Made by a program: the position numbers and the translations under genes. Under the pieces are notes generated by a model, which saw nothing but the letters and a program-made list of their open reading frames with translations, did not search any database and had not been told where the DNA came from. From an uncultured Desulfobulbus sp. (GTDB lineage: Bacteria; Desulfobacterota; Desulfobulbia; Desulfobulbales; Desulfobulbaceae), in the NCBI RefSeq assembly GCF_963664075.1, contig NZ_OY760916.1, positions 4,622,710 to 4,686,709 of the forward strand: a stretch of 64,000 nucleotides of DNA. Direction: 5' to 3'. Below, in pieces: positions 54,219-62,809 of this stretch (the first letter of the stretch is position 1; the number at the start of each line of letters is the position of its first letter).

Positions 54219-54722
54219 TTAAAATTGACGCCTTCCCTTTCCACCACCACCCATTCCCCGTCCACCGCCTCCCCCCATACCTCTGCCACCGCCCATGCCG
54301 CGGCCACCACCACCCATCCCCATTCCTGTGCCTGCCATACATGCGGAATTGCCTGGTTCGTTTGCGGCAGAGGCTGTGGATTGAGCAGCCGTCCCACCTG
54401 TTTCCTGTCCGCTGGCTTTAAACGTTTCGAGCGCTTCTCGTACGGTGCCGGATTGCCCCGTAACCAGCTGAACCCCAGAACCGCTGAACACATCTCCGGC
54501 CTTGGGGCCAACGCTCCCGGTGAGGACCGCCTGCACACCCTTGGAGAGGACAAAGCTTGCCGACTGAATCCCAGCCCCGCCTGACGCATTCATGTTTTCA
54601 TTGGGGTATGCATCCACCTGATTGGTTTCTGTATCAATGACCAGAAAATAGTCACTTCGGCCAAAACGAGGATTGATCATGGCGTCAAGATCGGCGCCGT
54701 GCGCACTGACAGCAATTTTCAT
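54219..54722 (-). CDS. NifX/NifB-family molybdenum-iron cluster-binding protein with a Gly/Met/Arg-rich tail
   Basis: 167 residues. Residues 1-105 form the dinitrogenase iron-molybdenum cofactor domain: MKIAVSAHGADLDAMINPRFGRSD-type start, NENMNASGGAGIQSA, and KGVQAVLTGSVGPKAGDVF. A spacer (about 106-130) leads to a tail made of repeated GMGGGG and RGMGGG units (about 132-160) ending KGRRQF. The domain binds Fe-S or Fe-Mo clusters; proteins of this type are common in anaerobes outside nif operons. The tail resembles nucleic-acid- or metal-binding low-complexity tails; its role is unknown. No nif genes are nearby. Confidence 0.82.
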   Translation of the reverse strand: MKIAVSAHGADLDAMINPRFGRSDYFLVIDTETNQVDAYPNENMNASGGAGIQSASFVLSKGVQAVLTGSVGPKAGDVFSGSGVQLVTGQSGTVREALETFKASGQETGGTAAQSTASAANEPGNSACMAGTGMGMGGGGRGMGGGRGMGGGGGRGMGGGGKGRRQF

Positions 54723-55041
54723 AATTTTTTTCCTTGGTTTTGAAAAATGAAAGTTTATTTCGCGGCTTTTAACTTTTACGCATCGATCAAAGTTTAATGC
54801 GCTGATAAAAGTAAGACTTGTCTAATTTTTTAAGACTATGATACAAAAAATGCAAATGAAATTATAGTAGAATCAGTGATGACGATGGGCAAGGAAGTTT
54901 GCCCGCTGGGAATACGTGCAACTCATGGATTTTCTAACCGATGGACGATCTGGCCAGTGGCATGGAGAAGTGTAGGGGGGGTTTGCTCAAATTGGGGCAA
55001 TGCGCTACATTTGCAACAAAAAACACGTATGGGGATTGAGT
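54723..55041. other. 319-bp intergenic region
   Basis: AT-rich sequence between the leftward NifX-like gene and the rightward ParD-like gene, presumably with both promoters. A 63-codon frame at 54876-55067 has no recognisable features and overlaps the ParD-like start; I do not call it. Confidence 0.45.
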
Positions 55042-55263
55042 ATGTCTACTTCCAGTGTTCGACTTGACCAAGAGTTAGTGAACAAAGCAGCCATTAAGGC
55101 AAAAGAATTAAACCGTACTACGCGAGAGCAAATTGAGCACTGGGCTAAAATCGGTGAAATGATGGAGGGGACTCCAGACTTGCCCTATGAGTTTATTAGG
55201 CAGTCCATCATCGCAAAAGCTGAAAAAGAAGCCAATAAGCTTGAGGAGTATACCTTTGGGTAA
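55042..55263 (+). CDS. ParD-like antitoxin family protein (orphan)
   Basis: 73 residues from ATG 55042 (MSTSSVRLDQELV); the frame extends 42 bp upstream. SVRLDQELVNKAAIKAKELN and TREQIEHWAKIGEMM follow the ParD-like ribbon-helix-helix pattern (PF11903 type, from memory). Such proteins bind DNA and neutralise a toxin, but no toxin gene is adjacent: downstream is only an integrase-like remnant. It is probably an orphan regulator at a tRNA-linked insertion hot spot. Confidence 0.7.
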   Translation: MSTSSVRLDQELVNKAAIKAKELNRTTREQIEHWAKIGEMMEGTPDLPYEFIRQSIIAKAEKEANKLEEYTFG

Positions 55264-55265
55264 AA

Positions 55266-55424
55266 TACCATCAAGGTGTGCGCCAGAGGGGTAATCAGCA
55301 CCATTTGCGGCACGATCATCTTTCCGCAACCGAACGATATCTTCACAAGCTTATGGAAGAGCGGTCAGTGGTAGATACTCTGACCGGATTGAAGGAGGTC
55401 TTTCAGAGTAAAGGCTCTCCCTAA
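55266..55424 (+). pseudogene. possible C-terminal remnant of a tyrosine recombinase
   Basis: A 52-codon frame ends at TAA 55422-55424 and has no start of its own. HLRHDHLSATERYLHKL resembles the C-terminal box of tyrosine integrases (LGHxSxxTTxRYxH, with the nucleophilic Tyr). It stands next to a tRNA-Glu fragment, the usual target of such enzymes. It is short, so the match may be coincidental. Confidence 0.4.
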
Positions 55425-55429
55425 AAAGA

Positions 55430-55466
55430 AACGGCATGTTAACTCTGTGAGCTAACATGCCGTTTT
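55430..55466. terminator. bidirectional terminator beside the tRNA-Glu fragment
   Basis: AACGGCATGTTA (55430-55441) pairs with TAACATGCCGTT (55453-55464), with CTC/GAG pairing in the loop and T runs on both strands. It is probably the original terminator of the tRNA-Glu gene, which is read leftward. Confidence 0.85.
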
Positions 55467-55469
55467 ATA

Positions 55470-55519
55470 TGGCGTCCCCAACCGGATTTGAACCGGTGTT
55501 GCCGGCGTGAAAGGCCGTT
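55470..55519 (-). tRNA. 3' fragment of tRNA-Glu (UUC), likely attachment site of an integrated element
   Basis: Read on the minus strand the sequence gives the anticodon loop CTTTCAC (anticodon TTC) with part of its stem, the T arm ACCGG-TTCAAAT-CCGGT, the 3' acceptor strand TGGGGAC, discriminator G and encoded CCA (55472-55470). The 5' half (acceptor GTCCCC, D arm) is absent: identity stops within the anticodon stem near 55520. This is the expected scar where an element has integrated into the 3' half of tRNA-Glu. The retained terminator to the left marks the chromosome side, so the element lies to the right. Confidence 0.75.
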
Positions 55520-55520
55520 A

Positions 55521-55985
55521 GAGGAAATACAAGGCGGTGCCACCCAGCCCTTTTTCGCAGGTTTCAGGCTTCACCAGTTTTCAAGTGGCGTCTTGGGTGA
55601 AATTAAAGGCCCCCAAAAGGGCCCCCGAACTTTTTCGTTTCCGAGTAGGGGGGCTGGGGATCGGCAGAGCCGAAGGCGGCCGTAAGGCCGACTGACCCCA
55701 GCTAGGCGCAACCAGCGCCGTAGCCCATACCGGGTTCAAAAATGTTTGGAGAAATTATCAGATGATGGGGCTAGCGAGTGAACTTGTTTTTATCCTTTTT
55801 CAAGGCCAGTGCCACAGGCCATCAGGGGACGTAAGTCCCCGTCGGCGAGCGCAGCGATGACGCCGGAAAACTTGGTGCAGACACTGTTTACTCAAAAATA
55901 CGGTTTCTTCTGTGAGTGAATGACGGAGATTTGACCCCGTCGTTTTATAGGATCTCTGTAAAAATATTATTTCCTACATTTTTAA
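55521..55985. other. 465-bp non-coding, structured region inside the element's left end
   Basis: No gene is supported. The plus strand can fold into a three-way junction: GCTGGGG (55653-55659) with CCCCAGC (55696-55702) enclosing CGGC/GCCG (55662-55665/55669-55672) and CGGCC-GTAA-GGCCG (55677-55690). A hairpin GGCGC/GCGCC (55705-55709/55715-55719) and GGGGAC-GTAA-GTCCCC (55825-55840) follow. Two loops are GNRA-type when read on the plus strand. Confidence 0.6.
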
Positions 55986-58900
55986 TCAGTCTTCAAGCAA
56001 AAGAAGTAGCCATGATGACATCGCTTTCAAAGCATTTGCGTTTGGATCGATTTCAAAATTAACAACAATGGTGTGATCGGAACCAATGGCAGAAAAGGTA
56101 TATTTCTCAACAGGTCCAATGCTTACATCGTCGACGATAACATCGGCCACCAAGTATCCTTGATCTGCTGCAATGGTATATGTCTGGTTGGTTCCTTGAG
56201 GGTACCAAATTTTTCCTGTTGGAAAAATTATACCATTCTCCTCTGCAGCAGAAATAATTGAGAACACCTTATCCACTGTCACTTGTACGGTCATGTTGGT
56301 ACTTAAGGTTCCATCGCTGGCCACAAATGTGAAAGAGTAGCTTCCTCTTTGGTTATAGCCTGGGGTCCACTGAAAAGTATTGTTTTCAAATGTCGCCCCA
56401 TCAGGCAGAGTCCCCAAAAGGCTGATGCTCACCTCATCATCGGAGTTTGGATCATTTGCAACGACTTGAAAAGTAATTGTTCCACCTGGACTTGCCACAA
56501 TGTCCCCCACTTGTGAGACTAGCGGGGCCTTGTTGGTCAACGGATTGACATAAAGATGGATAAAGGCTGTCACCGGACTGTTCACCCCGTCAAATACCTG
56601 GACCTTGAGACGCTGAAATCCAACATTTGCACTTGTTGGTGTCCAGCGTAAGGTACTTCCGGACAACGTGACAGCTCCGGTGGTCAGGAGGGAATAGGTG
56701 AGATTGTCTTCGGAATCCGTGGCAGAAAGTGTATACGACCATGTTTGCCCCACGGTAAGAATCTGGTCTGGAATCTCGTTCCATTCAGGAGGACTATTAA
56801 GCCCTTTCTCCACAAAGGTGGCAGTGACCTGTTTTGCAGAGGTCATAGTTACCGTACAGGTATCGGAAATTCCGCTGGCATTACCTCCCCATTTCGAAAA
56901 TTGCCAACCTGCAGCAGGAGAAGCTTTCAAAACCACTTCGGTTCCAGGATCATAATTTTCCGAATTATCGCTTCCAAAGGCGATTCCGGATCTGTTAGTG
57001 CTGGTAATCGTACCAGAGCCTACTTTACTTACCGTAAGTGGGTACACGGTCTCCTGTTCAATTTCTACATAGAGGTAGACATTGTTGTACTCTTCCCAAC
57101 CATATATCATCCCGTACCACGTACCTGAGTCAGGATTCTGAACCGTAACAATTTCAGTATTGCCGTCTGTATATGGTCGATAGTCAAAGTTGAGTTCATT
57201 GGGGCGGCTGCCCTGCCGTACATACAAATCTCCATCCCCGTCACCACCGTACATCCACCAGGTCATTTTCGTGGTGTTTGGAGGAATTTCCAGGCTGAAA
57301 AATCGTTCACTATCCTCTTCTCCGGAAAAAGGCCCGACGATTTGGCCTGAGTTCAGGCTTCTAGGAAGCCCGTTTCCTTCTCCTTCTTCGCTGCTTACGC
57401 CTGTGTCTGCAAAAAGTCCTGCCCCCCCAGCCACATAGGCAATACCGTTGACTTGGCAGATGGAATAGAAATCCCTGGCAATTTCTGTTTCACCGTAAAG
57501 CCAGGTTCTTCCAAGGTCGGTAGATTGAAAATAGCGGCCTTCGTCTCCAACAGCTACAAAGCCGAGTGCGCCAAAACTGATGCTGTTGACATTAATATCG
57601 CTGACAACTTCATAGTACCAGTCTACTCCGTTCACAGAGCGGGTGACGGAGCCATTTTCCCCCCCAGCCACAAAAACACCAAGGCCATAAGCAACGCTGT
57701 TGAGTGTCTCTGTTGCATCAGTTGTTCGTAGTGTCCAGACAGTCCCGTTGGTGGAGGTTTGTATCGTGCCGTTGGCTCCTACCGCCACAAATGTTCCATT
57801 GCCGTAGGTTACGCCGTAGAGGTAGTTTGTTGTAGCTGTTGTTGCCTCGCTCCAATTAATGCCGTTAGAGCTGGTTAAAACTTCCCCCGAAGAGCCGACT
57901 GTCACAAATTTTCCATTGCCGTAAACTACAGTGCTTAGGTAGTGATTAAGGTCTAAGCGTTTGGTCCAACTCACGCCGTCTGGTGAGGTAAAAATATTGC
58001 CAGTATAGCCCACAGCAACATAGAGGCTTCCGTCATGGGCGATACTCCTTATAGAAGAAGAGTCGTTAGTGTCGTTGGAGGTCCAGGTGATGCCGTCAGG
58101 TGAGCAGTGTATTTCCCCATAGTTCCCAGCAGCCAAAAATTGACCACCAGCATAAATAAGAGAATACAAAGTTGCTGTTGTAGCTGTTGTTGCCTCGCTC
58201 CAGTCAATGCCGTTAGTACTGGTTAAAACTTCCCCCGAAGAGCCGACTGTCACAAATTTTCCATTGCCGTAAACTACAGTGCTTAGGTAGTGATTAAGGT
58301 CTAAGCGTTTGGTCCAACTCACGCCGTCTGGTGAGGTAAAAATATTGCCAGTATAGCCCACAGCAACATAGAGGCTTCCGTCATGGGCGATACTCCTTAT
58401 AGAAGAAGAGTCGTTAGTGTCGTTGGAGGTCCAGGTGATGCCGTCAGGTGAGCAGTGTATTTCCCCATAGTTCCCAGCAGCCAAAAATTGACCACCAGCA
58501 TAAATAAGAGAATACAAAGTTGCTGTTGTATTAGCTGTCCGAGAAGTCCAGTTTATTCCATCAGAGCTGGTCATGACTTGGCCTTGATAACCGACAGTCA
58601 GAAAACAGTCGTTACCGTAGGTAATAGCATACAATGCACCAGTACCATTGGTTTTCTGAGTCCAAGACTCGCCGGTTGTGCTAGACCAGATTTCTCCTGC
58701 GTCATCCACGGCCACAAATAAACCGTTTCCAAAAGCGACACCGTTAAGATCAGTGCTGGTGTCACCTAAGGAATTACATTGCCAATTGAGTCCATCATCG
58801 GAATAGCATGCCGTACCGTTTTCTCCCACGGCCATGAATCGTCCGTTGCCGTAGGTGACTGCGTTCAGCGTCTTATCGGTACCAGAAGCCCGTATCTCCC

Positions 58901-61900
58901 ATTGAAGTCCGTCCTGGCTTATCATGATTGCGCCGCTGCTGCCGACAGTTACATAGAGGCCGTTTTCATAGGCTGCTCCATGTAAGTATTGGTTTGTTTG
59001 GCGGGGAGTCCAGACTAAAGAGGCGCTAGTGTCGGTTGACGAGTTTGAAGAGAGCGTCTTTCCAACGGTTAAAAGGAGACCGCTTTGACCTACGGCCATT
59101 GCAAAATCCCCCACGGCTGTAATGGCATAGATGTTACGACTGGTCACGGTCTGTTCAAGCCAGGTTCTGCCATCTGTCGATGCCAAAACAACTCCGTTGT
59201 CTCCAGCGGCAAACAATTGGCTGGTGCCTGCAGATATACAGTTTAGATCAGCGGTCCCAGCATCCCTATGTTCCCAGTCTGCTCCGTTTACAGAACGGAT
59301 GACGGTGCCATTATCCCCGACAGCAACAAAAACACCAAGGCCATATGCAACGCTGTTGAGTGTCTCTGTTGCATCAGTTGTTCGTAGTGCCCAGACAGTC
59401 CCGTTGGTGGAGGTTTGTATCGTGCCGTTGGCTCCTACCGCCACAAATGTTCCATTGCCGTAGGTTACGCCGTAGAGGTAGTTTGTTGTAGCTGTTGTTG
59501 CCTCGCTCCAATTAATGCCGTTAGAGCTGGTTAAAACTTCCCCCGAAGAGCCGACTGTCACAAATTTTCCATTGCCGTAAACTACAGTGCTTAGGTAGTG
59601 ATTAAGGTCTAAGCGTTTGGTCCAACTCACGCCGTCTGGTGAGGTAAAAATATTGCCAGTATAGCCCACAGCAACATAGAGGCTTCCGTCATGGGCGATA
59701 CTCCTTATAGAAGAAGAGTCGTTAGTGTCGTTGGAGGTCCAGGTGATGCCGTCAGGTGAGCAGTGTATTTCCCCATAGTTCCCAGCAGCCAAAAATTGAC
59801 CACCAGCATAAATAAGAGAATACAAAGTTGCTGTTGTAGCTGTTGTTGCCTCGCTCCAGTCAATGCCGTTAGTACTGGTTAAAACTTCCCCCGAAGAGCC
59901 GACTGTCACAAATTTTCCATTGCCGTAAACTACAGTGCTTAGGTAGTGATTAAGGTCTAAGCGTTTGGTCCAACTCACGCCGTCTGGTGAGGTAAAAATA
60001 TTGCCAGTATAGCCCACAGCAACATAGAGGCTTCCGTCATGGGCGATACTCCTTATAGAAGAAGAGTCGTTAGTGTCGTTGGAGGTCCAGGTGATGCCGT
60101 CAGGTGAGCAGTGTATTTCCCCATAGTTCCCAGCAGCCAAAAATTGACCACCAGCATAAATAAGAGAATACAAAGTTGCTGTTGTATTAGCTGTCCGAGA
60201 AGTCCAGTTTATTCCATCAGAGCTGGTCATGACTTGGCCTTGATAACCGACAGTCAGAAAACAGTCGTTACCGTAGGTAATAGCATACAATGCACCAGTA
60301 CCATTGGTTTTCTGAGTCCAAGACTCGCCGGTTGTGCTAGACCAGATTTCTCCTGCGTCATCCACGGCCACAAATAAACCGTTTCCAAAAGCGACACCGT
60401 TAAGATCAGTGCTGGTGTCACCTAAGGAATTACATTGCCAATTGAGTCCATCATCGGAATAGCATGCCGTACCGTTTTCTCCCACGGCCATGAATCGTCC
60501 GTTGCCGTAGGTGACTGCGTTCAGCGTCTTATCGGTACCAGAAGCCCGTATCTCCCATTGAAGTCCGTCCTGGCTTATCATGATTGCGCCGCTGCTGCCG
60601 ACAGTTACATAGAGGCCGTTTCCATAGGCTGCGCCATAAAGATATTGTTTTGTCTGACGCTCCTTCCATAGGGTAGAAGAGGCGCTATCACTGATGGTGA
60701 CCGTGGTAGAAGACGGTGATGATAAGGATGCTCCACCGCTGGGATTTTCCAGCCTAATGGTAAAAGTTTCATCGGCTTCATCTTCGAGGTCCGCGTAGAT
60801 GGGAATAGCCACCTGCAATATGGTGCCGGAGGTCGTTCCAGTGGGGAATGTGACAGTTTTCTTAGTTCCGTAAAAATCGGCATCTGCCTCTGCACTACCC
60901 GACTTCATAACAATATCCACACTAAAGGGTTCACCCGTGGCTACACCGTCGGTGGTCAGGAGTAATACATTGGTAAGATATCTTCCATCTGCCTCTGCTA
61001 CGCTTCTTGCTGAGGCGGTAAACGACAAATTTGGCGGGTGCGTACTTGCATTTGCCCTGTCCTGCACATGGCTCATAATAGCCTTAAGGTTATTCAGGCG
61101 TTGTTCAGCTTCGGGTGGAATATAAAAAATCACATTCTCCCCACCTGAATAAGATTCCCACACAAATTTGGGCCATGCCCCAGTTTCAGAGCTGCCAAGA
61201 CAAGATTGATTTGGATAGGCTGTGCAGCGACTTACTTCCGCATAGCCACTGCTTTCATCTATTAATTGGCCCAGGCTAATTTCAACGCCTTCTAGGTATT
61301 TATAAAGCTGCTCATCCGTATCGATTTCTGAGGTGGCGGTGATTTCGACGCTTATGGCTAAAAGTGTCCTTGAAATCAACTCATTAACTAGTCCTTTAAC
61401 TAAATCAGAGGACGCATTGAACCAATCGCCAGCGAGTCCCCAATATTCAGAAAGAAGGAGGCCGTGGATCATGTCACGGGAAGAGTCAACAACTTCTATT
61501 GAGGTATTGTCTATATCATCGCTAATTGCATTTATATCAGGTATTTTTGGGGTGCGGCCGAATTCATATGCAAATATACTTTTCATCGTATCTGCAAAAA
61601 TGTTGTACAGAGCCTGTTTTTCTTCGTATGAAATATCTGAGAGGGATTCTATGTCTGATTCTATGTCACCAAATATTGTTCCATCTGACATTTTTTCATG
61701 CATAGGCAGTATATGCAATAATCGGTAGGCTACCATTGTGTAGTAATAGTTTCCCAAGCCATCGAGTGAAGAGTAAAGGACAGAGTGATAAGCAGTTTTT
61801 GAAAAAAAATCTGAAGAGAGCTTACCGCTGGTCTGCAAGCTATAGATGGTTGAAAAACTCATTCTTTCTGTTGGATATGCAAGGAGCTGAACCAACACCT

Positions 61901-62297
61901 TCTCTAACTGAAAAATTAAATTGTAGTATTCTGAGGCAGTTTGAGTGCCAAGGTTTCCAAGTGCGTAATTATTTTCAGCGCGTAGGGTTATAAAACTGCT
62001 GATCGCTTTACTGCCAAGCTTTTGAAGATATTCAGCACGCTCCTGGTCCGTAGGCCAGTGAAGCCATTTCCTCGTATTTGAAGCAAAATTTATATCATCT
62101 TCCAGGTCATCTATTATGTCTGCCATGAAATCGCAGACGCCTGAAGAGTCGGATTTGAGCTCTTCAACGGTGAATTCGTGTCCCAAATCATAACTGGCTG
62201 CCACTGCAGAGGAATATAACAAGAGGATTCCAACAGTTATTGAATAGACGAGAAAAAAGAAGATTGAAAATAAGCGAGTACTCTTCCGGCTGAACAA
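55986..62297 (-). CDS. giant exported multidomain beta-propeller protein
   Basis: 2103 residues from TTG 62297, which has AAGGAG (62311-62306) eight bases upstream; the ATG at 62366 lies inside the preceding gene. A long signal/anchor segment (LFSIFFFLVYSITVGILLL to SSAVAA) is followed by a helical region, a Calx-beta domain (about residues 420-540; EADETFTIRLENPSGG), then about 28 short propeller-type repeats (pattern GNGxFVAVGxxGxIxxSxDGxxW), a PPC domain, two bacterial beta-repeat domains (KASPAAGWQFSKWGG) and two Ig/cadherin-like domains. It should be secreted or surface-bound and adhesive. The repeats were amplified by nested DNA duplications. It is cargo of the tRNA-linked element. Confidence 0.88.
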   Translation of the reverse strand: MFSRKSTRLFSIFFFLVYSITVGILLLYSSAVAASYDLGHEFTVEELKSDSSGVCDFMADIIDDLEDDINFASNTRKWLHWPTDQERAEYLQKLGSKAISSFITLRAENNYALGNLGTQTASEYYNLIFQLEKVLVQLLAYPTERMSFSTIYSLQTSGKLSSDFFSKTAYHSVLYSSLDGLGNYYYTMVAYRLLHILPMHEKMSDGTIFGDIESDIESLSDISYEEKQALYNIFADTMKSIFAYEFGRTPKIPDINAISDDIDNTSIEVVDSSRDMIHGLLLSEYWGLAGDWFNASSDLVKGLVNELISRTLLAISVEITATSEIDTDEQLYKYLEGVEISLGQLIDESSGYAEVSRCTAYPNQSCLGSSETGAWPKFVWESYSGGENVIFYIPPEAEQRLNNLKAIMSHVQDRANASTHPPNLSFTASARSVAEADGRYLTNVLLLTTDGVATGEPFSVDIVMKSGSAEADADFYGTKKTVTFPTGTTSGTILQVAIPIYADLEDEADETFTIRLENPSGGASLSSPSSTTVTISDSASSTLWKERQTKQYLYGAAYGNGLYVTVGSSGAIMISQDGLQWEIRASGTDKTLNAVTYGNGRFMAVGENGTACYSDDGLNWQCNSLGDTSTDLNGVAFGNGLFVAVDDAGEIWSSTTGESWTQKTNGTGALYAITYGNDCFLTVGYQGQVMTSSDGINWTSRTANTTATLYSLIYAGGQFLAAGNYGEIHCSPDGITWTSNDTNDSSSIRSIAHDGSLYVAVGYTGNIFTSPDGVSWTKRLDLNHYLSTVVYGNGKFVTVGSSGEVLTSTNGIDWSEATTATTATLYSLIYAGGQFLAAGNYGEIHCSPDGITWTSNDTNDSSSIRSIAHDGSLYVAVGYTGNIFTSPDGVSWTKRLDLNHYLSTVVYGNGKFVTVGSSGEVLTSSNGINWSEATTATTNYLYGVTYGNGTFVAVGANGTIQTSTNGTVWALRTTDATETLNSVAYGLGVFVAVGDNGTVIRSVNGADWEHRDAGTADLNCISAGTSQLFAAGDNGVVLASTDGRTWLEQTVTSRNIYAITAVGDFAMAVGQSGLLLTVGKTLSSNSSTDTSASLVWTPRQTNQYLHGAAYENGLYVTVGSSGAIMISQDGLQWEIRASGTDKTLNAVTYGNGRFMAVGENGTACYSDDGLNWQCNSLGDTSTDLNGVAFGNGLFVAVDDAGEIWSSTTGESWTQKTNGTGALYAITYGNDCFLTVGYQGQVMTSSDGINWTSRTANTTATLYSLIYAGGQFLAAGNYGEIHCSPDGITWTSNDTNDSSSIRSIAHDGSLYVAVGYTGNIFTSPDGVSWTKRLDLNHYLSTVVYGNGKFVTVGSSGEVLTSTNGIDWSEATTATTATLYSLIYAGGQFLAAGNYGEIHCSPDGITWTSNDTNDSSSIRSIAHDGSLYVAVGYTGNIFTSPDGVSWTKRLDLNHYLSTVVYGNGKFVTVGSSGEVLTSSNGINWSEATTATTNYLYGVTYGNGTFVAVGANGTIQTSTNGTVWTLRTTDATETLNSVAYGLGVFVAGGENGSVTRSVNGVDWYYEVVSDINVNSISFGALGFVAVGDEGRYFQSTDLGRTWLYGETEIARDFYSICQVNGIAYVAGGAGLFADTGVSSEEGEGNGLPRSLNSGQIVGPFSGEEDSERFFSLEIPPNTTKMTWWMYGGDGDGDLYVRQGSRPNELNFDYRPYTDGNTEIVTVQNPDSGTWYGMIYGWEEYNNVYLYVEIEQETVYPLTVSKVGSGTITSTNRSGIAFGSDNSENYDPGTEVVLKASPAAGWQFSKWGGNASGISDTCTVTMTSAKQVTATFVEKGLNSPPEWNEIPDQILTVGQTWSYTLSATDSEDNLTYSLLTTGAVTLSGSTLRWTPTSANVGFQRLKVQVFDGVNSPVTAFIHLYVNPLTNKAPLVSQVGDIVASPGGTITFQVVANDPNSDDEVSISLLGTLPDGATFENNTFQWTPGYNQRGSYSFTFVASDGTLSTNMTVQVTVDKVFSIISAAEENGIIFPTGKIWYPQGTNQTYTIAADQGYLVADVIVDDVSIGPVEKYTFSAIGSDHTIVVNFEIDPNANALKAMSSWLLLLLED
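57676..58972 (-). repeat. copy of a 1656-bp-period duplication, downstream copy
   Basis: About 1.3 kb nearly identical to 59332-60628 at an offset of 1656 bp (552 codons), with only a few single-base differences (for example GTGTCC against GTGCCC near 57727/59383). Confidence 0.9.
57828..58530 (-). repeat. two tandem 348-bp units nested in the larger duplication
   Basis: A 348-bp unit (116 codons, about three propeller repeats) occurs twice here with few differences, and twice again at about 59484-60186. The offset is exact: the block TAAATAAG occurs at 58153 and 58501. Confidence 0.88.
59332..60628 (-). repeat. copy of a 1656-bp-period duplication, upstream copy
   Basis: Partner of 57676-58972. 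The spacer of about 350 bp between the copies (58985-59330) encodes related but diverged propeller repeats. Confidence 0.9.
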
Positions 62298-62325
62298 AAC
62301 TGTTTCTCCTTGAGTTATTAGATGG

Positions 62326-62682
62326 TTACCTTTTTTGACGCCATTCTTTGAATGTTGGAAATGCAATCTCGAATTGCACCTTGAACCAATCCTTTACTTT
62401 GTGGTCCTTGTTGATTTCTTCTTCTAGCCAAATTTCTATTTCTTTTAAATAGCTATTTTCTTCCGGTTTGGGTTTGAGTCGTTTATGACCGTCGCCGGTG
62501 ATCAGCCAGTGTAGGTTGTATCCAATAAGTGCCAGGTCAATGAGCAGGTGTATCTCAGGGGCCTTGCTCCCTTCCTCGTATCTTTGCTGTGTGCGTAGGC
62601 TTACACCTATTTTATCCGCCATTTCTTTCTGCGTAAGACCGAGCTCTTTTCTTATTTCCTTAATTCTGTCTTTAAATGCCAT
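62326..62682 (-). CDS. XRE-family transcriptional repressor
   Basis: 118 residues. The helix-turn-helix is in LGLTQKEMADKIGVSLRTQQ (about 14-33), followed by RYEEGSKAPEIHLL and the phage-repressor-like segment GYNLHWLITGDGH. The C-terminal half is charged and helical (oligomerisation, no protease motif). ATG 62682 has AAAGGAA nine bases upstream. It faces the replication gene across a 245-bp control region with a GACCA-TT-TGGTC palindrome just ahead of its own start, a typical prophage-type lysogeny switch. Its 3' end is 28 bp before the proposed TTG start of the giant gene. Confidence 0.87.
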   Translation of the reverse strand: MAFKDRIKEIRKELGLTQKEMADKIGVSLRTQQRYEEGSKAPEIHLLIDLALIGYNLHWLITGDGHKRLKPKPEENSYLKEIEIWLEEEINKDHKVKDWFKVQFEIAFPTFKEWRQKR

Positions 62683-62708
62683 TATGGGCGTTCCTTTGGG
62701 TAAAATAT

Positions 62709-62720
62709 GACCATTTGGTC
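62709..62720. promoter_or_regulatory. candidate operator palindrome
   Basis: GACCA-TT-TGGTC, a perfect 12-bp palindrome 27 bp upstream of the XRE repressor start, within the divergent control region. Confidence 0.5.
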
Positions 62721-62809
62721 GTTTTTGCTTGACTGTGACTGCTCTGGCGGTATTATTGATCCAGAGATAACTGTTACGTCAAATATGTCAGAAAAAGATA
62801 GGCCCCACA

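Noticed and set aside
54172-54224. terminator after the NifX-like gene
   Set aside because: The T run lies on the wrong side of the TTCAGG/CCTGAA hairpin for either transcript direction.
54186-54584. plus-strand Ser/Thr/His/Pro-rich frame opposite the NifX-like gene
   Set aside because: It is the reverse reading of the Gly/Met/Arg-rich tail; its low complexity is an artefact of that tail.
57676-60628. repeat array considered as CRISPR or tandem satellite
   Set aside because: Units are 348 bp and 1656 bp, exact multiples of three, without spacers, and encode protein repeats in one frame.
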